Shown here piece after piece: positions 28,191 to 37,746 of a stretch of 64,000 bases of DNA (position 1 is the stretch's first letter; every line of letters begins with the position of its first letter). The position numbers were made by a program, and so were the translations under genes. The notes below the pieces were generated by a model. That model had not been told where the DNA came from. It did no database searches and saw only the letters and a list, made by a program, of their open reading frames with translations. Source of the stretch: Roseateles oligotrophus (GTDB lineage Bacteria; Pseudomonadota; Gammaproteobacteria; Burkholderiales; Burkholderiaceae_C); the NCBI RefSeq assembly GCF_025717515.1, contig NZ_JAJIRN010000007.1, positions 372,001 to 436,000 of the forward strand. Direction: 5' to 3'.

Positions 28191-29390
28191 TTGCGGCGCG
28201 ACTTTTCACAAACCATGCGCTCCACCGTCTTGTCGATGCTGAGCTTGTTGGGACTGTTTATTGGCTCGGTGAGTGCCGAGACCCAAGTCGATGCGACGTC
28301 ACTGCACAAGGATATTCGCGAGGCAGTGCTGCGCGTACCCGTCGCCGTGCAAGACGCGTTTGGGCGAGATGTGGCCGGCGACTTGCTCGTGACGACGTTC
28401 AAACCGAACGGGCCGGGGCCGTTCCCCCTGCTGATCATCAGCCATGGTCGCAACAGCGAAAAGCGAGGCGAATATGGGCGCCAGCGCTTTGAGTCGGCGG
28501 CGCGCTTTTTTGTCCGCAAGGGCTTCGCCGTGGCGGCGCCTTTGCGCTTGGGCTATGGCGAGTTGGCGTCTCAAGGTGACCCGGAAAATAGCCATGGCTG
28601 CAGCCGGCCGAACTACGCACCGGCGCTGGCTGCGGCCGCTCGGCAAATCGTGGCGGTCGCTCAGGCGATGGCCACTCAGCCCGATGTGGATGCCAGCCGG
28701 CTGGTTCTGGTGGGGCAGTCGGTCGGTGGGATTGCGAGCGTGGCGGCCGCGGCGATGCGTCCGCCGGGTTTGGTGGCAGCGATCAACTTCGCCGGCGGCC
28801 ATGGTGGTAGCCCGACCGTGCACCGCGGTGAGCCTTGCCAGCCGGCGCAATTGAAACGTCTGTTCCAAAGCTACGGCGAACTCAATGCCGGTGCCGAGGC
28901 GCCGACGCCGACGCTGTGGATCTACACCGAGAACGATATGTACTTTGCCCCGCGCCACAGTCGCGACTGGGCCGAGGCCTATAGAAGCGGCGGTGGCTTG
29001 GTGGATTACCGGCTCTTGCCCGCCATCGGCGATGATGGACATCGCCTCTTTGCCGCCGCCAATGATGTCTGGCAGCCTTTGGTTGATGAATTTCTTACCC
29101 AGCAAGGCTTCAGCCAGAGCGGCGTCATGAAGCCGCCGCCCGGCACCGAGTTCGCGCCGCTGAGCGATGTGGAAGCACTGCCATTGCATTCATTTACCGC
29201 TCATGAGGGCTACAAGAAGTTTTTGCTGTCCAAGCCGCCACGCGCCTTTGCGCTCAATAGCGATGGTGAGTTTGGCTATGCGAGTGGTGAGGATGTTTTG
29301 TCCCGCGCCTTGGGCTTTTGCCAAAAACGCAAGGGCAAACCGTGCAGCTTTTACGCCGTCGATGACAAAGTGGTCTGGAGGCCTCAATGA
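28191..29390 (+). CDS. Secreted alpha/beta hydrolase (dienelactone hydrolase-like)
   Basis: About 399 residues from a TTG at 28191 that is preceded by a strong GGAGGGGAG site at the end of the previous gene; an ATG at 28215 is the alternative. An N-terminal signal peptide (hydrophobic run ending GSVSAET) suggests export. The hydrolase core has an oxyanion-side ISHGRNS, the nucleophile elbow GQSVGG, an acid in YTENDMY and a His in DDGHRLF. A C-terminal extension of about 90 residues is unassigned. Exact substrate unknown; it is not part of any known leucine pathway. It overlaps the hydratase gene by 4 bases. Confidence 0.78.
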   Translation: MRRDFSQTMRSTVLSMLSLLGLFIGSVSAETQVDATSLHKDIREAVLRVPVAVQDAFGRDVAGDLLVTTFKPNGPGPFPLLIISHGRNSEKRGEYGRQRFESAARFFVRKGFAVAAPLRLGYGELASQGDPENSHGCSRPNYAPALAAAARQIVAVAQAMATQPDVDASRLVLVGQSVGGIASVAAAAMRPPGLVAAINFAGGHGGSPTVHRGEPCQPAQLKRLFQSYGELNAGAEAPTPTLWIYTENDMYFAPRHSRDWAEAYRSGGGLVDYRLLPAIGDDGHRLFAAANDVWQPLVDEFLTQQGFSQSGVMKPPPGTEFAPLSDVEALPLHSFTAHEGYKKFLLSKPPRAFALNSDGEFGYASGEDVLSRALGFCQKRKGKPCSFYAVDDKVVWRPQ

Positions 29391-30190
29391 ATAGCAGTAA
29401 CTATCAAACGATACGGGTGCAACGCGAAGGCCTGGCCGGCCATATCGCCCGCGTCAGCCTCAATCGCCCCGATGTCCGCAATGCCTTCAATGAAGTAGTG
29501 ATCGCCGAGCTGACTGCGGCCTTCGCCGAGCTAGGGCAAGACCCGACCCTGCGTGCCGTCGTGCTGGCCGCCGAAGGCAAGGCCTTTTGCGCCGGCGCGG
29601 ACCTCAATTGGATGAAGGCGATGGCGGGCTTCAGCTGGGAGCAGAACCACGCCGATGCGGCGCTGCTGGCCGAAATGCTGTGGACGATTTACAGCTGCCC
29701 GGTGCCGGTGATCGCCCGCGTGCAGGGCGATGTCTATGCCGGCGGCGTCGGCCTGGTGTCGGTGTGCGATGTGGTGGTGGCGGTGGAGTCGGCGGGCTTT
29801 TGCCTGTCCGAGGCCAAGCTGGGTTTGTTGCCCGCCACCATCGGCCCCTATGTGGTGCGGGCCTTGGGCGAGCAGGCTTCGCGCCGCTACTTCGTGACGG
29901 CCGAGCGCTTCAGCGCGGCCGAAGCCCATCGCCTGGGGCTGGTGCATGAACTGGCCACGGCCGAGGGCTTGGACGAGAAGGTGGGCGCGATCGCCGCCGC
30001 CATCGCCGCCAACGGACCGCAAGCGGTGCGCGCCTGCAAACGCTTGGTGCAGGATGTGGCTGACAAGCACATCACACCGGCGCTGCGCGACGACACCGCC
30101 CGCCGCATCGCCGACATCCGCGCCAGTGCCGAGGGCCGCGAGGGCGTGCAGAGCTTCCTGAACAAGAGCCGGCCGGCTTGGCTGGCTTGA
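29387..30190 (+). CDS. liuC: Enoyl-CoA hydratase family, probable methylglutaconyl-CoA hydratase
   Basis: 267 residues with crotonase-fold signatures: oxyanion-hole motif AFCAGADLNWM and GDVYAGGVGLVSVCD. In the setting of carboxylase subunits and HMG-CoA lyase it most likely hydrates 3-methylglutaconyl-CoA to HMG-CoA (LiuC). The start ATG overlaps the stop of the hydrolase gene. The biotin operon follows after 21 bases. Other hydratase specificities cannot be excluded from sequence alone. Confidence 0.85.
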   Translation: MNSSNYQTIRVQREGLAGHIARVSLNRPDVRNAFNEVVIAELTAAFAELGQDPTLRAVVLAAEGKAFCAGADLNWMKAMAGFSWEQNHADAALLAEMLWTIYSCPVPVIARVQGDVYAGGVGLVSVCDVVVAVESAGFCLSEAKLGLLPATIGPYVVRALGEQASRRYFVTAERFSAAEAHRLGLVHELATAEGLDEKVGAIAAAIAANGPQAVRACKRLVQDVADKHITPALRDDTARRIADIRASAEGREGVQSFLNKSRPAWLA

Positions 30191-30211
30191 TGAACCGGCC
30201 GCATAAATTCA

Positions 30212-31573
30212 ATGACGATGTCTATTCAACAAGATTGGCAGCAGCGCAGCCTGGCCGCCGTCTGGCACCCTTGCACGCAGATGGCGCGGGCGGCGGTGGT
30301 GCCGCCCTTGGCCATCGCGCGCGGCGCCGGCCCTTGGTTGTATGACTTTGATGGCGCTCGCTATTTCGACGCCAACAGCAGCTGGTGGGTCAATCTGTTC
30401 GGCCATGCCGATGCTGGCCTGAACGAGGCCATCAAGCAGCAGCTCGACACCTTGCCGCATGTGATGCTGGCCGGCTGCACCCATGCACCGGCGGTGCGCC
30501 TGGCCGAGCGCTTGAGTGCGCGCACGGGTGGGGCCTTAGGACATGTCTTCTTTGGCAGTGACGGTGCCAGCGCGGTCGAGATTGCGCTCAAGCAGAGCTT
30601 TCATAGCTGGCGCAATCTGGGGCGGGGCGACAAGCGCGAATTCGTCTGCCTGAAGAACGGCTATCACGGTGAAACCATAGGCGCCTTGGCCGTCACCGAT
30701 GTGGCGGTATTCCGCGACGCCTATGACCCGCTGCTGATGCGTGCGCATATCGTGATGTCACCCGACAGTCGCCTTGCTAACGAAGCAGCTGCACTGGCCG
30801 CGATGCGCGAGCTGCTGGCCGGGCGCAGCGAGCACATCGCCGCCGTCATCGTCGAGCCGCTGGTACAGGGCGCTGCCGGCATGGTGATGTATTCGGCCGA
30901 CTATCTGCGCGGCCTGCGCAAGCTTTGTACCGAGTTTGAGGTGCACCTGATCGTTGACGAAATCGCGATGGGTTGCGGACGCACGGGCACGTTCTTTGCG
31001 TTTGAACAGACGCGGCCGCAATGCAAAGCCGACTGGCCGGATTTCATCTTGCTCTCCAAAGGCATCACCGGCGGCACGCTGCCTCTGTCCCTGGTGTTGA
31101 CCACCGAGGCGGTCTATCAGGCCTTCTGGAGCGAGGACGTCACGCGCGGCTTTTTGCATTCGCATTCCTATACCGGCAATGCCCTGGCCTGCGCGGCGGC
31201 GAATGCGGTGCTGGACCGCTTCGATGCGGGTCAGCTCAACGCCAACGCCTTGCAGTCGCAGCTCTTGGCCGAGGCCTTCGCGCCGCTGGCCTCGCATCCG
31301 CGCGTCCGCCATTTGCGCCAACTCGGCATGGTGCTGGCTTTTGATGTGCAAGACGCCGGCCTGCGCTTTGCTGAGCGTTTTCATCTCGCCGCAAGAGCGC
31401 ATCAGCTGCTGATTCGGCCGATCGGCAACACGGTCTATCTGATGCCGCCCTATGTGGTCGATGCCGAGATTGCCGCCTTCCTGGTGCAGGCGTTGCGCTC
31501 GACCCTGGACGAGGTCTTGGCTCAGCCGATGAACCCTACCGTTAGCGCAAAGGACGACGCCCATGTTGCTTGA
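30212..31573 (+). CDS. bioA: Adenosylmethionine-8-amino-7-oxononanoate aminotransferase
   Basis: 453 residues, class III PLP aminotransferase. BioA features include HPCTQM near the N-terminus, SSWWVNLFGH, the Asp in VDEIAMG and the PLP lysine in LSKGITGG. It converts KAPA to DAPA using S-adenosylmethionine as amino donor. It heads the bioA-F-D-B run and overlaps bioF by 11 bases. The next in-frame ATG is two codons on, so the start is uncertain by 6 bases. Confidence 0.95.
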   Translation: MTMSIQQDWQQRSLAAVWHPCTQMARAAVVPPLAIARGAGPWLYDFDGARYFDANSSWWVNLFGHADAGLNEAIKQQLDTLPHVMLAGCTHAPAVRLAERLSARTGGALGHVFFGSDGASAVEIALKQSFHSWRNLGRGDKREFVCLKNGYHGETIGALAVTDVAVFRDAYDPLLMRAHIVMSPDSRLANEAAALAAMRELLAGRSEHIAAVIVEPLVQGAAGMVMYSADYLRGLRKLCTEFEVHLIVDEIAMGCGRTGTFFAFEQTRPQCKADWPDFILLSKGITGGTLPLSLVLTTEAVYQAFWSEDVTRGFLHSHSYTGNALACAAANAVLDRFDAGQLNANALQSQLLAEAFAPLASHPRVRHLRQLGMVLAFDVQDAGLRFAERFHLAARAHQLLIRPIGNTVYLMPPYVVDAEIAAFLVQALRSTLDEVLAQPMNPTVSAKDDAHVA

Positions 31574-32792
31574 GCATCTGCGGGCCAAGCTCTCGGCGAT
31601 CGAGGCGCAAAGCCTGACCCGCTTTCTGCGCCAAGCCGAGAGCCCGACCGCGCCGCGCCAGCAGGTGCGCGGGGCCGACGGCGTGACGCGTGAGTTATTG
31701 ATGTTCTGCTCGAATGACTATCTGGGCCTGGCGGCCGAGCCGCAGATCACCGCAGCTCTGATCGAAGGCGCGATGATCTATGGCGGCGGCTCCGGCGCTT
31801 CGCCCTTGATCAGCGGCCATAGCCGCGCTCATGAGCAAGTCGCCGAGACCTTGTCCGCTTGGATGGCTCCGCATATCCCGGAAGCCAAGGCCTTGGGTTT
31901 TTGTACCGGCTATATGGCGAACTTGGCCGTCGTCACCGCCTTGGGCGACGAGCAGACCGAGATCTTTTCGGAAGCCTGGAATCATGCCTCGCTGATCGAC
32001 GGCAGCCGGCTCGCGCGCGCGCAAGTGACGCGTTATGCCCATGCCGATGTGGCGCAGCTGCGCGGCCTGCTGGCGGCCAGCCAAGCCAAGGTCAAGCTGA
32101 TCGTCACCGATGCGGTCTTCAGCATGGATGGGGACCTGGCCCCGCTGCCCGAGTTGCTGGCGCTGGCCGATGACTTCGACGCCTGGCTGATCGTTGACGA
32201 TGCGCATGGCTTTGGCGTGCTGGGTGAGCGCGGCCGCGGCTCGCTGGAACATTTCAAGCTGCGCAGCGAACGCTTGATTCTGGTCGGCACGCTGGGTAAG
32301 GCGGCCGGCTTGGCCGGGGCCTTTGTGGTGGCGCATGCCACCATCACCGACTATTTGCTGCAGGCGGCCCGCAACTACATTTTTTCGACCGCCTCGCCGC
32401 CGGCCATCGAGCATGCCTTGCTGACCAGCCTGGCTTTGATCGAGAGCGACTTAGGTGCCGAGCGGCGCGCCAACTTGCGCCGCTTGCAAGCGCAGTTGCG
32501 CGTCGGCATAGCGGCGATGTTGGCGCGGCACCCGGCCTTGGGCTGGCGCTTGGCCCCATCCGACACCCCCGTGCAGCCGCTGATCATCGGCGGCAATGCC
32601 GAGGTGATGGCGCTGGCGGCAAGGCTTGAGCGTGAGGGCCTGCGCGTGCCCGGCATCCGTCCGCCGACCGTGCCGGCCGGTGAGGCGCGGCTGCGCATTA
32701 CCTTGTGCGCCACGCACGTCGAGGCGGATGTGGATCGGCTCTTGCTGGCGCTGGCTGCGGCGGCCGCAGATATGGATGTCAGCACGCCATGA
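31563..32792 (+). CDS. bioF: 8-amino-7-oxononanoate synthase
   Basis: 409 residues, alpha-oxoamine synthase family. Visible signatures: SNDYLGLA near residue 52, GGGSGASPLISGHS, the PLP-contact VDDAHGFG and the PLP lysine in GTLGKAAG. It joins pimeloyl-ACP (or -CoA) and alanine. It overlaps both neighbours, by 11 bases with bioA and 4 with bioD, so translation is coupled. Confidence 0.95.
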   Translation: MLLEHLRAKLSAIEAQSLTRFLRQAESPTAPRQQVRGADGVTRELLMFCSNDYLGLAAEPQITAALIEGAMIYGGGSGASPLISGHSRAHEQVAETLSAWMAPHIPEAKALGFCTGYMANLAVVTALGDEQTEIFSEAWNHASLIDGSRLARAQVTRYAHADVAQLRGLLAASQAKVKLIVTDAVFSMDGDLAPLPELLALADDFDAWLIVDDAHGFGVLGERGRGSLEHFKLRSERLILVGTLGKAAGLAGAFVVAHATITDYLLQAARNYIFSTASPPAIEHALLTSLALIESDLGAERRANLRRLQAQLRVGIAAMLARHPALGWRLAPSDTPVQPLIIGGNAEVMALAARLEREGLRVPGIRPPTVPAGEARLRITLCATHVEADVDRLLLALAAAAADMDVSTP

Positions 32793-33490
32793 AGGGCTTT
32801 TTCATCACCGGCACCGACACCGAGGTCGGCAAAACCTGCATCACCGCCGGGCTGACCTTCGCCTTCACGCAGGCGGGCCTGCGGGTGGCTCCGATCAAGC
32901 CTTTGGCGGCCGGCCAAGAATTTGTAGATGGCCAATGGGTCAACGAGGATGTGCAGCGCCTGCATGCGGCTCAAAACATCGGCATGACGGCGGACCAGGT
33001 CGGCCCCTTGCAATTCCGCGCCGCCTGCGCGCCGCATATTGCCGCCGCCTTGGAGGGCCGCAGCATTGAGCGCGCGCCCTTGCTGGCCGCGATTCACGCC
33101 AGTGCCGCCTTGGGCGAGCTGGCGCTGGTTGAAGGCGTTGGCGGCTTTCGGGTGCCTTTGTGTGAAGGGTGGGACACAGCCGATCTCGCCGTCGATCTCG
33201 GCCTGCCGGTGGTGCTGATCGTCGGCCTGCGCCTGGGCTGTATCAACCATGCGCTGCTGACGGCCGAGGCCGTGCGCGCCCGTGGTTTGAGGCTGGTCGG
33301 CTGGGTAGCTAATACGGTGGACGCCGAGATGCCGCATCTGACCGACAATCTGACCGCGCTTGGCGCATCACTGGATGCGCCTTGCTGGGGCCATGTGCCT
33401 CGCTTGGAAAGCCCCACTCCGGCGGCCGTTGCCGCGCATTTGAATTTGAATCACGCGCTCTTGCACTCGCGAGCCGCCTTGTCTTTGTAA
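32789..33490 (+). CDS. bioD: Dethiobiotin synthetase
   Basis: 233 residues with the P-loop GTDTEVGKT at residues 7-15, Lys in IKPLAAG and EGVGGFRVPL. It carboxylates DAPA to dethiobiotin with ATP. The ATG at 32789 overlaps the bioF stop (ATGA) and puts the P-loop at the usual position. The bioB gene follows 21 bases later. Confidence 0.95.
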   Translation: MKGFFITGTDTEVGKTCITAGLTFAFTQAGLRVAPIKPLAAGQEFVDGQWVNEDVQRLHAAQNIGMTADQVGPLQFRAACAPHIAAALEGRSIERAPLLAAIHASAALGELALVEGVGGFRVPLCEGWDTADLAVDLGLPVVLIVGLRLGCINHALLTAEAVRARGLRLVGWVANTVDAEMPHLTDNLTALGASLDAPCWGHVPRLESPTPAAVAAHLNLNHALLHSRAALSL

Positions 33491-33511
33491 GTTCAGGAAG
33501 TACTACTTTTT

Positions 33512-34582
33512 ATGACCCACTCCCAAACCGTCAATCAAATCCAGTCGCTGACCCCGACCACCGACGCCGAGCGCCGGGCTAACAAGACCTGGACGGTCAA
33601 AGAGGTCGTGGCGCTGTACGACCTGCCCTTCAATGACCTGATGTTCCGCGCCCAGCAGGTGCACCGCGAGAACTTCGATGCCAATGCGGTGCAGCTGTCC
33701 ACGCTGCTGTCGATCAAGACCGGCGGCTGCGAGGAAGACTGCGCTTACTGCCCGCAGTCGGCGCATTTCGACACCGGCCTGAAGGCCGAGAAGTTGATCC
33801 CCTTGCAAGAAGTGCTGGAAGCGGCGCGCGCGGCCAAGGCCAATGGCGCGACGCGGTTTTGCATGGGTGCCGCCTGGCGCACGCCGAAAGATCGCCACTT
33901 GGAGGCGATTGGTGAGATGGTCAAGGAGGTCAAGGCCATGGGTCTGGAGACCTGTTTGACCGCAGGCATGCTGGGTGATGGTCAGGCCGAGCAACTGGCC
34001 GAGGCAGGCCTTGATTACTACAACCACAACCTTGATACCTCGCCCGAGTTCTATGGGCAGATCATCACGACCCGCACTTATCAGGACCGCTTGGATACGC
34101 TGGACCGGGTGCGCAATGTGGGCCTGAAGGTTTGCTCGGGCGGCATTGTTGGTTTGGGTGAGACGCGCGGGCAGCGTGCGGGCTTGATCGTGCAATTGGC
34201 CAATCTGAATCCTTATCCGGAGTCGGTGCCTATCAATAATTTGGTCAAGGTCGAGGGCACGCCTTTGGCCGACGCCGAGGCGCTGGATCCGTTCGAGTTC
34301 ATCCGCTCGATCGCGGTGGCGCGGATCACGATGCCACGTGCGATGGTGCGCTTGTCGGCCGGGCGCGAAGAGATGCCGGAGAGCATGCAGGCGCTGTGTT
34401 TCTTGGCGGGAGCTAACTCGATGTTCTATGGCGACAAGCTGCTGACGACGTCGAATCCGCAGGCGGAGAAGGATAGGGCGTTGTTGGATCGGCTGGGGAT
34501 GCGGTGTGCGACCGAGGAGAAGTTGGTGCCGCAGGCCGAGGCTGAGGATGGCTGCGGGAAGGTGAGTTGCCACGCGCATTGA
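33512..34582 (+). CDS. bioB: Biotin synthase (radical SAM)
   Basis: 356 residues. The radical-SAM cluster motif CEEDCAYC (C-x3-C-x2-C) is near residue 71, and residues for the auxiliary 2Fe-2S cluster are in [15 protein letters not shown] and [11 protein letters not shown], with the final Arg in [16 protein letters not shown]. It inserts sulfur into dethiobiotin. The start follows AGGAAG. Codon style becomes slightly less biased towards the 3' end. It is followed immediately by the first 241-bp inverted repeat. Confidence 0.96.
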   Translation: MTHSQTVNQIQSLTPTTDAERRANKTWTVKEVVALYDLPFNDLMFRAQQVHRENFDANAVQLSTLLSIKTGGCEEDCAYCPQSAHFDTGLKAEKLIPLQEVLEAARAAKANGATRFCMGAAWRTPKDRHLEAIGEMVKEVKAMGLETCLTAGMLGDGQAEQLAEAGLDYYNHNLDTSPEFYGQIITTRTYQDRLDTLDRVRNVGLKVCSGGIVGLGETRGQRAGLIVQLANLNPYPESVPINNLVKVEGTPLADAEALDPFEFIRSIAVARITMPRAMVRLSAGREEMPESMQALCFLAGANSMFYGDKLLTTSNPQAEKDRALLDRLGMRCATEEKLVPQAEAEDGCGKVSCHAH

Positions 34583-34616
34583 GGTCGGTTTAAATGGGCA
34601 TTGCTTTGCAGGGTAC

Positions 34617-34857
34617 GACCGTGCCGGGAGTTCGCCCCGGCGGGCGACCTTCTTTCTTGGGCGGCCAAGAAAGAAGGCAAAGAAACCGCCCCTGCCGCAT
34701 GGCCCTTCGGGTCCGCTCGGATGCTCAGGTTTACCGGGCCGCGCCCAACTCACTTCGCTACGCTGCGTTCAAACAGGGGGCGCGAATTCAGTCTTTGAAG
34801 TCGCTCCGCGACGCCCGGCAAACCTTCCGCTCCTCGCCCATGCAGAAGGGGAACCCC
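34617..34857. repeat. 241-bp interspersed repeat, left copy
   Basis: This copy is nearly identical, in inverted orientation, to 35388-35628. It begins GACCGTGCCGGG and ends GGGGAACCCC. Inside is a 13-bp perfect stem CCTTCTTTCTTGG/CCAAGAAAGAAGG with a 4-base loop (34648-34677). Open frames cross it in several phases but none looks coding. It is best described as an interspersed, possibly mobile non-coding repeat that falls between bioB and the small gene. Confidence 0.85.
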
Positions 34858-34958
34858 GGAATACCTCACGCCTCGCTGCGCATCGGCGCGGGATTCGTGC
34901 CCTCATGTGCGCGCTCACCGACACGTTAGGTCTTACAAGCGTTTTTCTGGAGGAACTG

Positions 34959-35264
34959 ATGAACATTGCTACGCAGGTCGAAGGTGAACGCATCGCTAAA
35001 GACGTTGCTGACCATGCTTCGGCGCTAGAAGTCGTACTCAAACGCCCCAAGTTCTTCTCGATGTGGAACTATTGGCTGTCACTGCTATTCGGGGCCGCTT
35101 GGGGTGTGTTCATGGTGTCGTATGCGGGGCCATACACACAGCTCATCCTAGGTGCAGCCTCAGGCATAGCGCTTGTATTGGCGATTGCTGTTTTTAAGGA
35201 GTGTCTCAGCCTCCGTCGGCGTCTTGATGCAGTGATTACCTTGTTGCTCCAACATGAGCGCTAA
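34959..35264 (+). CDS. Small membrane protein located between two inverted repeats
   Basis: 101 residues with a soluble N-terminus (ATQVEGERIAKDVADHAS) and two hydrophobic segments (about 38-58 and 63-80), then a basic helix with FKECLSLRRRLD. GGAGG precedes the ATG by 6 bases. No family is recognised. Base composition is visibly more A/T-rich than neighbouring genes. Being bracketed by 241-bp inverted repeats, it may be cargo of a mobile or recombining unit. It separates the biotin operon from the carboxylase alpha gene. Confidence 0.6.
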   Translation: MNIATQVEGERIAKDVADHASALEVVLKRPKFFSMWNYWLSLLFGAAWGVFMVSYAGPYTQLILGAASGIALVLAIAVFKECLSLRRRLDAVITLLLQHER

Positions 35265-35307
35265 CCTGCTTAATTTAATTTCCAATGCAGGTCATTCCGG
35301 ATTGGTA

Positions 35308-35337
35308 CGTTGGAGTGAGCGAACGCGAACTCCAACG
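35308..35337. other. Perfect 9-bp inverted repeat downstream of the small gene
   Basis: CGTTGGAGT and ACTCCAACG flank a 12-base loop, 44 bases after the stop of the small membrane protein. It may act as a transcription terminator or 3'-end stabiliser; no T-run is present. Confidence 0.55.
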
Positions 35338-35387
35338 ACGCGGGAGAGTGTTTTATCTGCCGACGTGCAGCGAGGCTTGGTTGTTTA

Positions 35388-35628
35388 GGGGTTCCCCTTC
35401 TGCATGGGCGAGGAGCGGAGAGTTTGCAGGGCGTCGCGAAGCGACTTCAAGAGCTGGCTTCGCGCCCCTTGTATGAACGCAGCGTAGCGCAGTGAGTTGG
35501 GCGCGGCCCGGCAAACTTGAGCGCCACAGCGGACCCGAAGGGCCATGCGGCAGGGGCGGTTTCTTTGCCTTCTTTCTTGGACGCCCAAGAAAGAAGGCCG
35601 CCCGCCGGGGCGAACACCCGGCACGGTC
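35388..35628. repeat. 241-bp interspersed repeat, right copy (inverted)
   Basis: Inverted counterpart of 34617-34857 with the same length. It keeps the 13-bp hairpin arms (35568-35580 and 35585-35597) while the loop and scattered positions differ. The 117 bases between it and the carboxylase alpha gene contain only an ordinary leader with GGAG before the ATG. Confidence 0.85.
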
Positions 35629-35745
35629 TGGCAGGGATGGTGATGTTGCGGCGAAGCCCCGGCGAAATGAAGGTATTGCGGCCGTCCCAGAGACCCTGGA
35701 AGTAAAAGTAAGAGTTCAAAGTTCACGAGACTGGAGACAAACAAA

Positions 35746-37746
35746 ATGTTCAAGAAAATCCTGATCGCCAACCGTGGCGAAATCGCCTGCCGAGTCGCGG
35801 CCACTGCCCGCCGAATGGGCATCAAAACCGTCGCCGTCTACTCCGACGCCGACGCCAAAGCCAAGCATGTGCAGGCCTGCGACGAGGCCATCCTGATCGG
35901 CGGCCCCGCCCCCCGCGACTCCTACCTGCAATGGCAGCGCATCATCGATGCGGCCAAAGCCACCGGCGCCGAAGCCGTCCACCCCGGCTACGGCTTCCTG
36001 AGCGAGAACGAAGCCTTCGCCCAGGCCTGCGCCGCCAACGGCATCGCCTTCATCGGCCCTTCCCCCGCCGCCATCCAGGCCATGGGCCTGAAAGCCGAAT
36101 CCAAGCGGCTGATGGAAACCGCCGGCGTGCCGCTGGTGCCCGGCTACCACGGCGCCGACCAAGACCCGGCGCTGCTGCGCGCCGAGGCCGAACGGATCGG
36201 CTTCCCTGTCCTGATCAAGGCCAGCGCCGGCGGCGGCGGCAAAGGCATGCGGGCCGTTTACAGCAGCGACGAATTCGACGCTGCCTTGGCCTCCTGCAAG
36301 CGCGAAGCGATCAACAGCTTTGGTGACGACGCAGTCTTGATCGAGCGTTATGTGCAACGCCCCCGCCATATCGAAATCCAGGTCTTCGGCGATAACTTCG
36401 GCGACTGCGTCTACCTGTTCGAGCGCGATTGCTCGGTGCAGCGCCGCCACCAGAAGGTGCTGGAAGAAGCGCCCGCGCCGGGCATGACGGCCGAGCGCCG
36501 CGCCCAGATGGGCGGCGCAGCGGTGGCGGCGGCCAAGGCGGTCGGCTATAGCGGCGCCGGCACCGTCGAGTTCATCTGCGAACAAGACGGCCGCTTCTAT
36601 TTCATGGAAATGAACACCCGCCTGCAGGTCGAGCATCCGGTGACGGAAGCAATCACGGGGCAGGACCTGGTCGAGTGGCAATTGCGCGTCGCTGCGGGCG
36701 AGCCGCTGCCGCTCAAGCAAGAACAACTGACGATGACCGGCCACGCGATCGAGGCGCGCATCTGCGCGGAGAACCCCGACGCCGGCTTCCTGCCCGCCAC
36801 CGGCGCCTTGCATGTGGCGCGCTGGCCCGAACATGTGAAGTTCCAGCGCGGCAATGTGCGCATCGATGCCGGCGTGGACGAGGGCGACGCGATCAGCCCC
36901 TTCTACGACTCGATGGTCGCCAAGCTGATTGTCTGGGGCGAGGACAGGGCACAGGCCTTGGCGCGCCTGGACGCTGCGCTGCGCGACACCCATATCGTCG
37001 GCTTGCAAACCAATGTGGCCTTCTTACGCCGCTGCGCCGCGACCGCATCCTTTGCGAGCGCCGACCTCGACACCGCATTGATCGAGCGCGAGCGCGCCGC
37101 CTTGTTCGAGCAGCCGGGCCTGCCTCTGAGCACCAGTGCTGCGGCGGTCGTCGCACATACGCTGGCGGCCGAGGCCGCGCTGCAAACCAGTGACCCCTGG
37201 AGTCGCCGCGACGGCTGGCGCATGTACGGCGCCTCGGCGCGTCGCTTCGATCTGGAGATTGCCGGCGTCCATCACGAGGTCTTGCTGTCGCGTCATCATC
37301 AAGGCGGCATGCAACTGACCGTGGCCGGCGAGGCGATCGCTTTTGCCGCCAATTCGGCCAGCCTGGAAGCCCATGAGTTGCTCTTGGGTGAAGGCCTCAG
37401 CCAGCAGCGTATCACCGTCAAGACCTATGCCGAGGGCGAGACGGTGGCGGTGTTCGCGCCGACCGGCTCGGCCCTGGTGGTCGAGATCGACGTGATCGCC
37501 CGCGCCGGCAGCGGCCCGGCCGAGGGCGGGCGCTTGACCGCGCCGATGCCCGGCAAGCTGGTTGGCTTCCTGGCTCAGGTCGGCGATGCGGTCAGCAAGG
37601 GACAGCCGCTGGCGGTGATGGAGGCGATGAAGATGGAGCACACGATCAGCGCGCCGCGCGACGGTGTGGTCGCCGAGCTGCTGTTCGCGGTCGGTGACCA
37701 GATCGGCGACGGCGCCGAGTTACTGCGCTTGGAAGCAGCGCAATGA
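35746..37746 (+). CDS. liuD: Methylcrotonyl-CoA carboxylase alpha subunit (biotin carboxylase / biotin carrier)
   Basis: 666 residues, full length for MccA/LiuD. Order: biotin carboxylase N-domain (IANRGEIACRV), ATP-grasp (ASAGGGGKGMR near 165; EMNTRLQVEH near 288), C-domain, linker, and a biotinyl domain with the target Lys in EAMKMEH near residue 627. It carboxylates its own biotin and passes CO2 to the beta subunit. GGAG lies 10 bases before the ATG. The need for biotin ties it functionally to the bio operon just upstream. Confidence 0.95.
   Translation: MFKKILIANRGEIACRVAATARRMGIKTVAVYSDADAKAKHVQACDEAILIGGPAPRDSYLQWQRIIDAAKATGAEAVHPGYGFLSENEAFAQACAANGIAFIGPSPAAIQAMGLKAESKRLMETAGVPLVPGYHGADQDPALLRAEAERIGFPVLIKASAGGGGKGMRAVYSSDEFDAALASCKREAINSFGDDAVLIERYVQRPRHIEIQVFGDNFGDCVYLFERDCSVQRRHQKVLEEAPAPGMTAERRAQMGGAAVAAAKAVGYSGAGTVEFICEQDGRFYFMEMNTRLQVEHPVTEAITGQDLVEWQLRVAAGEPLPLKQEQLTMTGHAIEARICAENPDAGFLPATGALHVARWPEHVKFQRGNVRIDAGVDEGDAISPFYDSMVAKLIVWGEDRAQALARLDAALRDTHIVGLQTNVAFLRRCAATASFASADLDTALIERERAALFEQPGLPLSTSAAAVVAHTLAAEAALQTSDPWSRRDGWRMYGASARRFDLEIAGVHHEVLLSRHHQGGMQLTVAGEAIAFAANSASLEAHELLLGEGLSQQRITVKTYAEGETVAVFAPTGSALVVEIDVIARAGSGPAEGGRLTAPMPGKLVGFLAQVGDAVSKGQPLAVMEAMKMEHTISAPRDGVVAELLFAVGDQIGDGAELLRLEAAQ

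Noticed and set aside
34594-34929. Several apparent small proteins inside the 241-bp repeats
   Set aside because: They appear in both copies only because the repeat sequence is the same; frames are unrelated to any known fold and the hairpin explains the conservation better.
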